Counted from the first letter of the stretch, positions 7,434 to 14,256 are shown. The stretch: DNA of 21,753 nt from an uncultured Atopobium sp. (GCA_938045565.1 CALIAZ010000011.1:1-21753); one strand, 5' to 3'. Translations and numbers: made by a program. The notes: a model not told the origin generated them from the letters alone.

Positions 7434-8439
7434 AGCCTCCCTTCTCCTGGTCGCGGACAATGTGACCGGCCTCAAGTGCAATAACGCGCTTGCGCATAGA
7501 GTCAACCATCTCGCGATCGTGTGTTGCCATTACAACCGTAGTGCCCGCACGGTTAATGCGGTCAAGAAGCTTCATGATACCCAGAGAAATTGCTGGGTCC
7601 AAGTTACCCGTAGGCTCATCGCAGATAAGCAGTGGTGGGCGGTTAACCATTGCGCGAGCAACAGAAACACGCTGCTGCTCACCACCGGATAGCTGATCTG
7701 GGTAAGCACTCATCTTTTGACCAAGGCCTACCAGACGCAAAACCTCTGGAACCTGAATATCAATAACAGGGCGAGGCTTACCAATGCACTCAAGTGCAAA
7801 GGAAACGTTCTCATAGACGGTCTTATCGGGCAGAAGCTTAAAGTCCTGGAAGACGGTACCAATCTGGCGACGCAGATAAGGAACCTTGGAGTTACGCATA
7901 CGTGTAAGGTCCTGACCAGCAACAATAACCTGTCCGTGAGTTGCCTTCTGCTCGCGCGTGATAAGACGCAAGAGAGATGACTTACCGGAACCAGAGTGTC
8001 CAACCACAAAGACAAACTCACCTGGGTAGATATCAGCGCTGATGTTATCCAGCGCAGGATGATTTGGCTGCGATGGATACACAAGCGAGGCACTCTTAAA
8101 AGAGATGGTAGGAGTGCCCGTGCGCTCAACCTGTGGTGCATTCTGTGCAAGGTCAGCAAAGAATTTTGCACGGTCAAGAGGTGCCTGCTCAGGGTTATTT
8201 TGCTGCTCAGCAGTTACCACGTGTACAGCTTCTGCTCCAGAAGCAAATGGATCAGATACAGTTGTTACAGGTTCAGCAGCCTGGGCCACTGGCACATCAG
8301 CAGAAAAGTCCTGGGTTTCAACTTGATCAGCTACAACATCTTGCTGGTCAAGCTGGTTAAGATCATCCTGAGAAATTACCCCAAAACGGTCATCAAACGA
8401 GGACTCCTGTTGCTCATCAGTGCGAAAATGATTAGCCAC
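7411..8439 (-). CDS. ftsE: Cell division ATP-binding protein FtsE with long N-terminal extension
   Basis: FtsE is the ABC-type ATPase that drives FtsX. The ATPase core runs from about residue 110 to 330 and is complete: Walker A GHSGSGKSS (147-155), Q-loop VFQDFKLL, signature LSGGEQQR (250-257), Walker B LLICDEPTGNLD (270-281) and the switch histidine in ATHD (307). The protein has 342 residues, whereas FtsE is usually about 220-230. The extra N-terminal 110 residues are acidic, rich in Gln, Asp, Ala and Val, and look disordered. The GTG start at 8439 is supported by AAGGAG five bases upstream. I found no ATG/GTG/TTG with a ribosome binding site close to the core, so the extension seems to be real. 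The gene overlaps ftsX, implying translational coupling. Confidence 0.93.
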   Translation of the reverse strand: MANHFRTDEQQESSFDDRFGVISQDDLNQLDQQDVVADQVETQDFSADVPVAQAAEPVTTVSDPFASGAEAVHVVTAEQQNNPEQAPLDRAKFFADLAQNAPQVERTGTPTISFKSASLVYPSQPNHPALDNISADIYPGEFVFVVGHSGSGKSSLLRLITREQKATHGQVIVAGQDLTRMRNSKVPYLRRQIGTVFQDFKLLPDKTVYENVSFALECIGKPRPVIDIQVPEVLRLVGLGQKMSAYPDQLSGGEQQRVSVARAMVNRPPLLICDEPTGNLDPAISLGIMKLLDRINRAGTTVVMATHDREMVDSMRKRVIALEAGHIVRDQEKGGYGYYGAL

Positions 8440-8530
8440 AGTTGCTCCTTTTCTTACTCCGAAGAGACAGATACAGAGTTTATTTTACCAAAAGTGCAGG
8501 TATGTTACACGTCATGCAGGTCATCCACAG

Positions 8531-8562
8531 AAAAACCGCCTCTTCTCTACTGAAGAGACGGT
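8531..8562 (-). terminator. Second terminator after the aldolase gene
   Basis: An 11-bp stem with one G-U pair (8535-8545 and 8552-8562) and a 6-base loop is followed by T5 on the minus strand. It isolates the PTS/aldolase unit from ftsE. Confidence 0.88.
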
Positions 8563-8575
8563 CTAAAAATCGCGA

Positions 8576-8595
8576 GAAAAACGCTGTTGAGCGTT
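8576..8595 (-). terminator. First, weaker terminator after the aldolase gene
   Basis: A short hairpin (AACGCT and its complement, 8580-8585 and 8590-8595, 4-base loop) runs into TTTTT on the minus strand. It lies 35 bp after the aldolase stop codon and just before the stronger terminator, forming a tandem. Confidence 0.6.
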
Positions 8596-8630
8596 AGTTA
8601 TACGCTACCTGCAGGTTAGTTCTGCATCTG

Positions 8631-9281
8631 TTACGCAGTCTGCATCTTTGCGCGTGTCTCGTCAATGATGGCGCGAACCTTGGCTGCATTAGCTGCGATC
8701 TCCTCTTTTGAACCCTTGGTGAGCAGGCTTCCCATGCCGCAGCAGTCAACGCCGCGCTCAAGCCACTCAGCAAGGTTATCAAGGTTAATGCCACCAGAAG
8801 CCATCAAAGGCATCCAAGGAGTTGGTGTCTTAAAGAGGTTAACCAGCTCAGGACCATAGACGTTAGAGATTGGGAAGCACTTAATAAAGGCGGCTCCCAT
8901 CTCAAGGCTGTGGTTAGCCTCGGTCATTGTGGTGCAACCAGGTGCATAAGGAATCTGATACAGGTTGCACATACGAGCAACCTCATCAGAGCCACAGTTA
9001 GCAACAATGAACTGAGCGCCAGCCATAATAGCAAGACGAGCAGTTGTTGGCTCCATAACGGTACCTGCACCAACAATCATCTTTTTGCCAAGACGCTCTC
9101 TAATTGCAGCAATAACCTCGCCTGCATTTGGCAGGGTGTAGCTGATCTCCATTGCATGAACGCCACCTTCTGCAAGACCTTCAGCAATTTCAATACCACG
9201 CTCAATCGTTGGGACGCGAACAACTGCAAACGCACAGGTATCAACCAATGCCTGAGAAACAGCAGCTTTCTGCATCTTCAT
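8631..9281 (-). CDS. KDPG/KHG-family class I aldolase
   Basis: This 216-residue protein matches the Eda-type family of 2-keto-3-deoxy-6-phosphogluconate / 4-hydroxy-2-oxoglutarate aldolases, which cleave 2-keto-3-deoxy acids to pyruvate and an aldehyde through a Schiff base. The general base Glu45 (AMEISYT) and Schiff-base Lys134 (AFIKCFP) are visible, as is the VGAGTV strand. The arginine that follows the glutamate segment in E. coli Eda (LRT) is replaced here (SYTL), as in several Firmicute paralogues, so the exact substrate may differ from KDPG. I chose the third-codon ATG at 9281, with AAGGAG nine bases upstream; an ATG at 9290 touches that site directly. It is the last gene of the PTS-linked group, 72 bp after the DapA-type aldolase, and is followed by two terminators. 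No 6-phosphogluconate dehydratase or KDG kinase is nearby. Confidence 0.85.
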   Translation of the reverse strand: MKMQKAAVSQALVDTCAFAVVRVPTIERGIEIAEGLAEGGVHAMEISYTLPNAGEVIAAIRERLGKKMIVGAGTVMEPTTARLAIMAGAQFIVANCGSDEVARMCNLYQIPYAPGCTTMTEANHSLEMGAAFIKCFPISNVYGPELVNLFKTPTPWMPLMASGGINLDNLAEWLERGVDCCGMGSLLTKGSKEEIAANAAKVRAIIDETRAKMQTA

Positions 9282-9353
9282 ATACAACATCTCCTTGTAA
9301 ACGTATCTCGCACTTCCCTATTGAGCTGGCGAGAAACCCGTCATTTTTGATAC

Positions 9354-10250
9354 TTAGTTATGAGCAATTCCGTAATGGTCAAGCATTGCATAGATCTTCT
9401 CGTCAACACCCTCTGCAACCTCGGTAACAGGGAAACGAGCAGGGCCGACAGGATATCCAGCAAGCTCAAGAGAGCGCTTAAGCGTCTGAGGCGTGCTTCC
9501 AAGGTGCAGGATGTCGCGGATTGGCTCAATCTCTGCCTGCAAGCGAGCTGCCTCCTCTGCATTTCCTGCCTCAAGAGCCTTCCAAAGGTCAACAACAACC
9601 TTGGTGATAAGGTTCGCGGTACCTGCAATAGTGCCCTGAGCTCCAAGGGCGTGAGCCTCAGAAATCTTTCCGTCAGATCCTACAAGCACATCAACGTCGT
9701 GACCAGCTGCGGCATCCAGATAATCTTTGAGGTTATCAATGTTGCCAGAGCTGTCCTTAATACCCTTGATATTTTCAATGGTTACCAGCTGCTCAACAGC
9801 CTCTTTAGAGATGTTTTTGCCTGTTCCCTTAGGAATGTTGTACAGAAGGACAGGAATCTTGACGCTTGCGGCAACCGTCTTGAAGTACTCAACCAGCTGC
9901 TGGTCAGAAATACCCAGAAAGTAAGGGTTGATGACGGAAAGCGCGTCGGCGCCAATTGCCTCTGCTTCACAGCTCATGTAGAGAGCCTCTTTTGTTGAGC
10001 ATGCGCCGGTTCCTACGTAAACAGGAAGACGACCTGCGGTTTTTTCGATAATAAACTTGGAGAACTTGATCTTCTCGTCAGGGTTACAAACGTGGAACTC
10101 ACCGTTAGAGCCAAACGTGAAGATGCCGTCTGCGCCCTCGGAGATGAGCTTTTCCAGAAGCTGCTCAGCGGCTTCGTAGTTGATGGACTGCTCTTCGTCG
10201 CGGTTAAACGGCGTAACCATAGGGACAATAACGCCCTTAAATGTTGACAT
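9354..10250 (-). CDS. DapA/NanA-family pyruvate aldolase, probably not DapA itself
   Basis: This 298-residue TIM-barrel protein belongs to the dihydrodipicolinate synthase / N-acetylneuraminate lyase family, class I enzymes that make or break bonds to pyruvate. Family residues are present: Tyr137 in LLYNIP, Schiff-base Lys165 in GIKDSSG, and the pyruvate-binding loop GSNGE at 47-51. The loop differs from GTTGE of DapA, and the arginine that in DapA follows NVPS and binds the second carboxylate is a glycine here (NIPKGTG). This argues for an aldolase acting on a sugar-derived keto acid, such as a 2-keto-3-deoxy acid, rather than lysine biosynthesis. The ATG has AGAGGAG five bases upstream. It lies in a PTS/isomerase/aldolase gene group, which supports a catabolic role. 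The substrate is unknown. Confidence 0.82.
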   Translation of the reverse strand: MSTFKGVIVPMVTPFNRDEEQSINYEAAEQLLEKLISEGADGIFTFGSNGEFHVCNPDEKIKFSKFIIEKTAGRLPVYVGTGACSTKEALYMSCEAEAIGADALSVINPYFLGISDQQLVEYFKTVAASVKIPVLLYNIPKGTGKNISKEAVEQLVTIENIKGIKDSSGNIDNLKDYLDAAAGHDVDVLVGSDGKISEAHALGAQGTIAGTANLITKVVVDLWKALEAGNAEEAARLQAEIEPIRDILHLGSTPQTLKRSLELAGYPVGPARFPVTEVAEGVDEKIYAMLDHYGIAHN

Positions 10251-10288
10251 TCAAACTCCTCTGTATACTTTACAGTGTTTACCTGGTG

Positions 10289-10897
10289 TTATTTACCCTC
10301 GCGAATAGATGCGCCAAGAGCTCCGCCTGGATGCCACTTAACGTACTGCTCTGGATTAAGGCCGTACTCGTTCTGGAGCAGGATGGAGAGGCACTGGAGC
10401 TCCATAATCTCTGCCAGGATAGAAGCGCGTGGAGGCTTGTTCATGGAATCACCCTCCTGCTCAACACCTGCAATGAGAGCAACCTCTGCCTCGTTTGCCA
10501 ACCAAGAATTTGGATTGCCGGTCAGTGCAATGATGTGCACGCCAACGTTCTTAAGGCAGGTTACCGTAGCCTTGAGCTCGCCAGTCTCGCCAGAGTTAGA
10601 AATAGCAATGACCACGTCACCAGGACGAGTCTGACCAGCAGATCCATGAACGCACTCGGTGCCGTGAAGCTCATAGGTTGGAGTTCCGGTTGACGAGAAG
10701 AGCGATGCAGCATAACCAGAGACGTGACCTGGCTTACCAATACCGGTTACGTGCAGGCGGCCGCCCTTTGCCTCTGCGTCCAAAATAAGCTTTTTAGCTG
10801 CGGAGAGTGCGTCAAAATCAATGCTTTCTACATACTGATGGAGAGACTTTCCCACAATGGAAAGAAACTCCTGAACCTGCTCTTTTTCAGTTGCCAT
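10289..10897 (-). CDS. KpsF/GutQ-type SIS-domain sugar-phosphate isomerase
   Basis: This 202-residue protein is a single SIS (sugar isomerase) domain related to D-arabinose-5-phosphate isomerases of the KdsD/KpsF/GutQ group, but without their C-terminal CBS pair. The visible motifs are VTGIGKPGHV (Lys55), VHGSAG (His84), AISNSGETGE (Glu104) and KWHPGGALG (His189), which appear to cover the Lys, Glu and His residues used by KdsD. Family members interconvert ketose and aldose phosphates in the cytoplasm. The ATG has AAGGAG five bases upstream. The gene follows the membrane protein gene by 56 bp and precedes the DapA-type aldolase gene by 38 bp. A role in converting a pentose or hexose phosphate released by PTS uptake and aldol cleavage is plausible but not proven. 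A SIS enzyme acting on 3-hexulose phosphates is an alternative. Confidence 0.82.
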   Translation of the reverse strand: MATEKEQVQEFLSIVGKSLHQYVESIDFDALSAAKKLILDAEAKGGRLHVTGIGKPGHVSGYAASLFSSTGTPTYELHGTECVHGSAGQTRPGDVVIAISNSGETGELKATVTCLKNVGVHIIALTGNPNSWLANEAEVALIAGVEQEGDSMNKPPRASILAEIMELQCLSILLQNEYGLNPEQYVKWHPGGALGASIREGK

Positions 10898-10953
10898 TAC
10901 AACTCCTTATCTGTCTGTGAGTCCAAGCTCAAAGACACTTACTACACAATGAA

Positions 10954-11553
10954 TTAACGCGTCTCTTTGACCTTGTGCTGAGCCATAAGCTGCTCAATCT
11001 GCCCCTGAATTCCATCAAGAGTGGAGGCCATAAAAGGACGGTTGATGTCTACAAATTCAAATCCTGAAGGATGGCTTACCCAAGCGCCTTCAAAAAGCAG
11101 ACGCAGCGCCTTGCCCTGTCGGATGAATTTGTAGCTTTTAATCTTGGTATAAGGAACGACAAGTGCTTTTCTCTTGTCGGATTTTGCAAAGATAAATACG
11201 TGTTTCTGACCAAAATCAATAACATGAATACCGCTGGCAAAACGACTAAAACGCTTTCCCATGGCACGTGATGCAAACCACGTAATAGTGAGTCCTGCAA
11301 TAACGCCAACAAGACCCAGAATATTGCCGCTTACATTGGCGTAAACCCAAAAGAAAAATGTCAGAGCAAGAGCAGCAAATGCCATAAGCAAGTACAGAAT
11401 TCCCTGAACCATCAAACGAGTTCTGTCTTCAAGAACTTCTAGAACTAACTGATCTTCAGGAAGCTCTGGAGCAGGCTTTTTGTCAACGCTAAGGCCAAAC
11501 ATATCGCTAAGCACTGACTCAGTAACACTTTTGTTGTTCTTCTCGTCTGCCAT
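10954..11553 (-). CDS. Membrane protein with two TM helices and PH-like domain, function unknown
   Basis: I do not recognise this 199-residue protein. It has a hydrophilic N-terminus of about 45 residues, two adjacent membrane helices (about 48-71 and 76-96), then a basic cytoplasmic-type domain of about 100 residues. That domain contains strand-like segments (HVFIFAKSDKRKALVVPYTK, ALRLLFEGAWV, FEFVDI) and a C-terminal helix (STLDGIQGQIEQLMAQH), the general outline of bacterial PH-like membrane proteins. The ATG has AAGGA five bases upstream. It is the first gene after the hairpin that follows the PTS IIC gene and precedes the isomerase gene by 56 bp. Its presence within a sugar catabolic group is odd, since no PTS pathway step requires it; it may be unrelated and just cotranscribed. 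Confidence 0.8.
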   Translation of the reverse strand: MADEKNNKSVTESVLSDMFGLSVDKKPAPELPEDQLVLEVLEDRTRLMVQGILYLLMAFAALALTFFFWVYANVSGNILGLVGVIAGLTITWFASRAMGKRFSRFASGIHVIDFGQKHVFIFAKSDKRKALVVPYTKIKSYKFIRQGKALRLLFEGAWVSHPSGFEFVDINRPFMASTLDGIQGQIEQLMAQHKVKETR

Positions 11554-11574
11554 GTTTTTCCTTGTTGTGAAGCT

Positions 11575-11611
11575 TTTAAAAGGGCGCCCGCGGGCTTTCC
11601 ACGAGCGCCCT
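11575..11611 (-). terminator. Terminator-like hairpin between PTS IIC and downstream genes
   Basis: A 13-bp GC-rich stem with two G-U pairs (11581-11593 and 11599-11611) and a 5-base loop is followed on the minus strand by TTTAAAA, a short T run. Only about 20 bases separate it from the next start codon, leaving no room for a promoter in between. It may act as a partial terminator that lowers expression of the four downstream genes relative to the PTS. Confidence 0.75.
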
Positions 11612-11652
11612 AAGAAACCGTAGAGCTGAGTAGGTACTACAGAAATCTAGGC

Positions 11653-12960
11653 TTAGGCAAGACCAAAGAGTGAGCCGATACCGTAGATGATAGAACCAAC
11701 GATGTTGTAGTCAACGTTAGGGAAGGATGCCTCTGCAATTCCCAGCTGTGCGAATGCAGGATAGAGAATCAGAGGACCAGCGGTCAGGAAGATACCAACC
11801 AGGAAGGAGCCAAGAAGAGCACCGCGCCATCCGCCGTAAGCGTAACCACAAACACCACAAGTACCACCAGAGAAGAAGCAGATGCCTGCTGCAGGAATCA
11901 TGATGGTTGGGCTGTGGAATGCAACCATGAGTGCCATTGCGGCAAGGCCGCCAAGGAAGGAGCCAATGAAGCCGATGATGACAGCGTTTGGTGCAAATGG
12001 GAAGATTGCAGGGCAGTCGACTGCAGGACGTGCATCTGGAATGAGCTTCTCGGAGATGCCGACAAATGCAGCGGTAATCTCAGCGATGAACTGACGGACG
12101 CCGTAAACAAGGACGGACATACCAGCAGCAAACTGAAGACCAGCAAGGAATGGCCAAATCCACCACATATCGTTACCAAAGTAGCTGGTGAATGGCTTGT
12201 TGTTTGCAAGGGTGTCACCAAAGTGACCGGTGACAAGGCATGCAATAGTAACAACGTAGAACAGAACAATCATGAAGAGAGCAACGGAGAAGACAAAGTC
12301 CTTGAAGAGCTTGAAGAACTCTGGGAGCTCCTTAGCCTCTTTCTCACCGTCCTCCTCATTCTTCTTAGCGAAGAGCTTTCCAACGTAACCAGAGAATGCA
12401 TAACCGATGCAGTTGAAGTGGCCGATTGCAATGGAGTCTCCACCAACAAGCTTAGTTACGAATGGCTGGCACAACGAAGGCAGTGCAGCACCGCAGAAGC
12501 CGAGGATGACGCCACCAAGAACAATGGTAACCCACATTGGGAGACCAAGAGCAATGAAGACCAGTGCAAGTACGCAGGAGAAGTACAGGAAGTGCTGACC
12601 AGTCAAGAAGACGGACTTAAATGGGGTAATCTTGGCAAACACAAGGTTCATGATGAAGCCAAGAACCATTACAAGAGCAACCTCGGTACCGTAGGTGTTC
12701 AGTGCAAGAGCAGTTGCGACCTCAACCTGGGTAACAACACCCTTAACAGCGAATGCACGACTAAACATGTCGCTGAAGATGTTGACCTGAGCGGACATAG
12801 CGCTAGAACCAATGTTGAAGATCATGAAGCCAATAATAGTCTTCACAGTTCCGGAGAAGACGTCCACAGCGGACTTCTTCTGCAGCAAGAGGCCGACAAG
12901 AGCAATAATGCCCATGATGACGGCTGTATCTCTGAGCTGCATGAGAATTGCATTGAGCAT
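11653..12960 (-). CDS. PTS sugar transporter IIC component, UlaA/SgaT family
   Basis: This 435-residue membrane protein with about 10-11 hydrophobic segments matches the ascorbate-type (UlaA/SgaT) IIC family of the phosphotransferase system. It forms the channel that moves the sugar into the cell while EIIB phosphorylates it. Recognisable landmarks are FKSVFLTGQHFLYFSC, YGVRQFIAEITAAFVGISEKLIPDA and the glycine-rich C-terminal half. The ATG start is preceded by GAAAGGG, and the stop is TAA. IIA and IIB genes lie directly upstream. The L-ascorbate pathway genes ulaD, ulaE, ulaF and ulaG are not present. Together with the two aldolases and the isomerase downstream, this suggests a different substrate, perhaps a sugar acid. 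Confidence 0.92.
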   Translation of the reverse strand: MLNAILMQLRDTAVIMGIIALVGLLLQKKSAVDVFSGTVKTIIGFMIFNIGSSAMSAQVNIFSDMFSRAFAVKGVVTQVEVATALALNTYGTEVALVMVLGFIMNLVFAKITPFKSVFLTGQHFLYFSCVLALVFIALGLPMWVTIVLGGVILGFCGAALPSLCQPFVTKLVGGDSIAIGHFNCIGYAFSGYVGKLFAKKNEEDGEKEAKELPEFFKLFKDFVFSVALFMIVLFYVVTIACLVTGHFGDTLANNKPFTSYFGNDMWWIWPFLAGLQFAAGMSVLVYGVRQFIAEITAAFVGISEKLIPDARPAVDCPAIFPFAPNAVIIGFIGSFLGGLAAMALMVAFHSPTIMIPAAGICFFSGGTCGVCGYAYGGWRGALLGSFLVGIFLTAGPLILYPAFAQLGIAEASFPNVDYNIVGSIIYGIGSLFGLA

Positions 12961-13020
12961 GCGTAATCCCTTTCAGCAAATAAACCGACAAACCTACTCA
13001 GATAAGTTCTCTAAATCAAG

Positions 13021-13063
13021 TGACAAGTACCTCTTGTCAAAGGTTTGGCGAGAGCTTCTCGCC
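13021..13063 (-). other. Two hairpins in the 160-bp gap between IIB and IIC
   Basis: TGACAAG and its complement (13021-13027, 13033-13039) form a 7-bp stem with a 5-base loop. GGCGAGA and its complement (13047-13053, 13057-13063) form another 7-bp stem with a 3-base loop. Neither is followed by a T run. Such hairpins between PTS genes can set mRNA stability or processing and so the ratio of soluble to membrane subunits. Confidence 0.55.
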
Positions 13064-13121
13064 GAAGGCAATCAGCGTTGCGTATGACGAGAAACTCCCG
13101 ACAAAAGATACAAAGGGGAGC

Positions 13122-13421
13122 TTATGCGTTGTGCTCTGCGAGCCAAGCGGTGAGCTTTTCCTTCATCTCTGCCTTATCGACAATGTTGGTGATACCAACT
13201 GCGGAAGGAACGCGATCGTCAGCGTTGAGCTCATCAGTGAGGTCAGACATGGTAATAACAAGATCGCCATTAAAACCAATCAGGGAGTCCAGATTACCGT
13301 GCTCGGTCTCGATTGGAAAATCATTCTCTTTGATGACCTGGTCAATCTTGATCTTGAGCATCATGGAAGAGCCCATACCTGCACGGCAGCAAACCAGTGC
13401 GTGGAACTTCTTATCAGCCAT
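13122..13421 (-). CDS. PTS IIB component, UlaB/SgaB-like
   Basis: This 99-residue cytoplasmic protein is the IIB subunit that carries the phosphoryl group on a cysteine and passes it to the sugar bound by IIC. By alignment with the family pattern CxxGxGSS, the active residue is Cys12 in CRAGMGSSMM; a second cysteine precedes it. Length matches UlaB (about 100 residues). The ATG overlaps the IIA stop by one base (TAATG), with AAGGAAGG upstream, so IIA and IIB translation is coupled. It is separated from IIC by about 160 bp with two hairpins. Confidence 0.93.
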   Translation of the reverse strand: MADKKFHALVCCRAGMGSSMMLKIKIDQVIKENDFPIETEHGNLDSLIGFNGDLVITMSDLTDELNADDRVPSAVGITNIVDKAEMKEKLTAWLAEHNA

Positions 13422-13876
13422 TACAACCTACCTTCCTTTGTGTGGACAAGGTCCACAACATCTTTTGGTGACTGAGCTTTTTCGAGCTGAGCAAAGAAAT
13501 CAGGATCACTCAGCAATTCAACAAGAGACTGAAGGGCGCTAAGGTGGCCTTCACTATCTTTTGCAGCAAGCGGGAAAAGGAACTTAACTGGATCATTGTC
13601 TTTGCTACCAAACTCAACAGGATCCTTGAGTACGGTAATGCCTACTGCAGGCTCAAGTGCACCAGACTCAGGACGTGCGTGTGGAAGAGCAACATGCTCG
13701 GTAATAACAATATAAGGGCCAAGTTCGTTGACACCTTTAATGATGTCATCAACATAGCCCTCAGTTACTTTTTTATTATCGACGAGTGGTTGCGCAGACT
13801 TTCTAATTGCATCTTCCCAGTTAGAAGCTACAACATCGAGCTGTACCAGGTCTTCGGTAAGGAGATCACTTAACAC
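13421..13876 (-). CDS. PTS IIA component, mannitol/fructose-type EIIA
   Basis: This 151-residue cytoplasmic protein is an EIIA-2 domain, the kind paired with UlaA-type transporters (UlaC). It accepts phosphate from HPr on His66 in ALPHARPESGA and hands it to IIB. The second conserved histidine region, KDSEGHLSALQSL, is also present. The start is a GTG at 13876 with AAGG seven bases upstream, a weak site. It is the first gene of the PTS transcription unit, facing the divergent DeoR gene across the AT-rich control region, and it overlaps IIB by one base. Confidence 0.93.
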   Translation of the reverse strand: MLSDLLTEDLVQLDVVASNWEDAIRKSAQPLVDNKKVTEGYVDDIIKGVNELGPYIVITEHVALPHARPESGALEPAVGITVLKDPVEFGSKDNDPVKFLFPLAAKDSEGHLSALQSLVELLSDPDFFAQLEKAQSPKDVVDLVHTKEGRL

Positions 13877-13899
13877 AGCACTACCTTACCTTTCTCTTA

Positions 13900-13929
13900 A
13901 TGAGACACATTTGCTCAAAGCCGTCTCAT
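13900..13929 (-). promoter_or_regulatory. Leader hairpin upstream of PTS IIA
   Basis: ATGAGAC (13900-13906) and its complement (13923-13929) form a 7-bp stem enclosing 16 bases that hold an inner pairing TTT/AAA. It lies 24-53 bp before the IIA GTG, probably within the 5' untranslated leader. It could be an mRNA structure or a DNA dyad. Confidence 0.4.
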
Positions 13930-13948
13930 GACAAGTCTTAATAACTTG

Positions 13949-13979
13949 ATAATATGCCACGAAACGTTCTTAACTTCAA
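13949..13979 (-). promoter_or_regulatory. Candidate promoter of the PTS operon
   Basis: On the minus strand TATTAT (13949-13954) is a good -10 element. TTGAAG (13974-13979) lies 19 bp upstream, a rather long spacer, so an activator may be needed. The distance to the IIA start is about 75 bp. Confidence 0.3.
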
Positions 13980-14174
13980 TCAATTTTACTAAAACGGCAA
14001 TCAGAGTTGTTCATATTTTTTCAGAGCATCTTTTGTCCATGTAACTATACAAATGTTCATGTTTTTATGAACGTAATTGAAACCACTTCTATTATCCCAT
14101 GTAAAGTTTATATGTTAAATTTTTTATAATCTAAAACATTCATATATATTCATACTATTATTTTCCGAAATATC

Positions 14175-14203
14175 TTGATATCCTACTACTGATATTCTAT
14201 TTT
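14175..14203 (+). promoter_or_regulatory. Candidate promoter of the DeoR gene
   Basis: TTGATA (14175-14180) and TATTTT (14198-14203) are separated by exactly 17 bp. The predicted start of transcription, near 14210, falls at the edge of the TGAATG-AA-CATTCA dyad, which would suit autorepression. Confidence 0.45.
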
Positions 14204-14256
14204 ATTGATGAATGAACATTCAAAGAAAAAATGTTGCTCATAAAGGGAGGATATTT

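Larger units (their letters stand above)
13877..14256. promoter_or_regulatory. 380-bp AT-rich divergent control region with TTCAT operator-like repeats
   Basis: This gene-free stretch separates the DeoR gene from the PTS operon. It holds repeated TTCAT/ATGAA half-sites: TTCA at 14010 and 14020, ATTCAT at 14138 and 14148 (both pairs 10 bp apart, one helical turn), the inverted repeat GTTCAT-N6-ATGAAC at 14055-14072, and TGAATG-AA-CATTCA at 14209-14222. Repeats in helical phase are typical of DeoR-family operators. The DeoR protein encoded next door is the obvious ligand. Confidence 0.6.

Noticed and set aside
11914..12966. Long open frame of 350 codons on the plus strand opposite the PTS IIC gene
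   Set aside because: Same explanation: a shadow of a strongly biased membrane protein gene, with an implausible composition and no family resemblance.
11653..13876. L-ascorbate PTS (ulaABC) assignment
   Set aside because: The transporter family fits, but the ascorbate-6-phosphate lactonase, 3-keto-L-gulonate-6-phosphate decarboxylase, epimerases and isomerase of that pathway are absent, and pyruvate aldolases are present instead.
13955..13973. Possible catabolite-repression (cre-like) site AAGAACGTTTCG near the PTS promoter
   Set aside because: The match to the Firmicute consensus is partial, and a CcpA system is not expected in this lineage.
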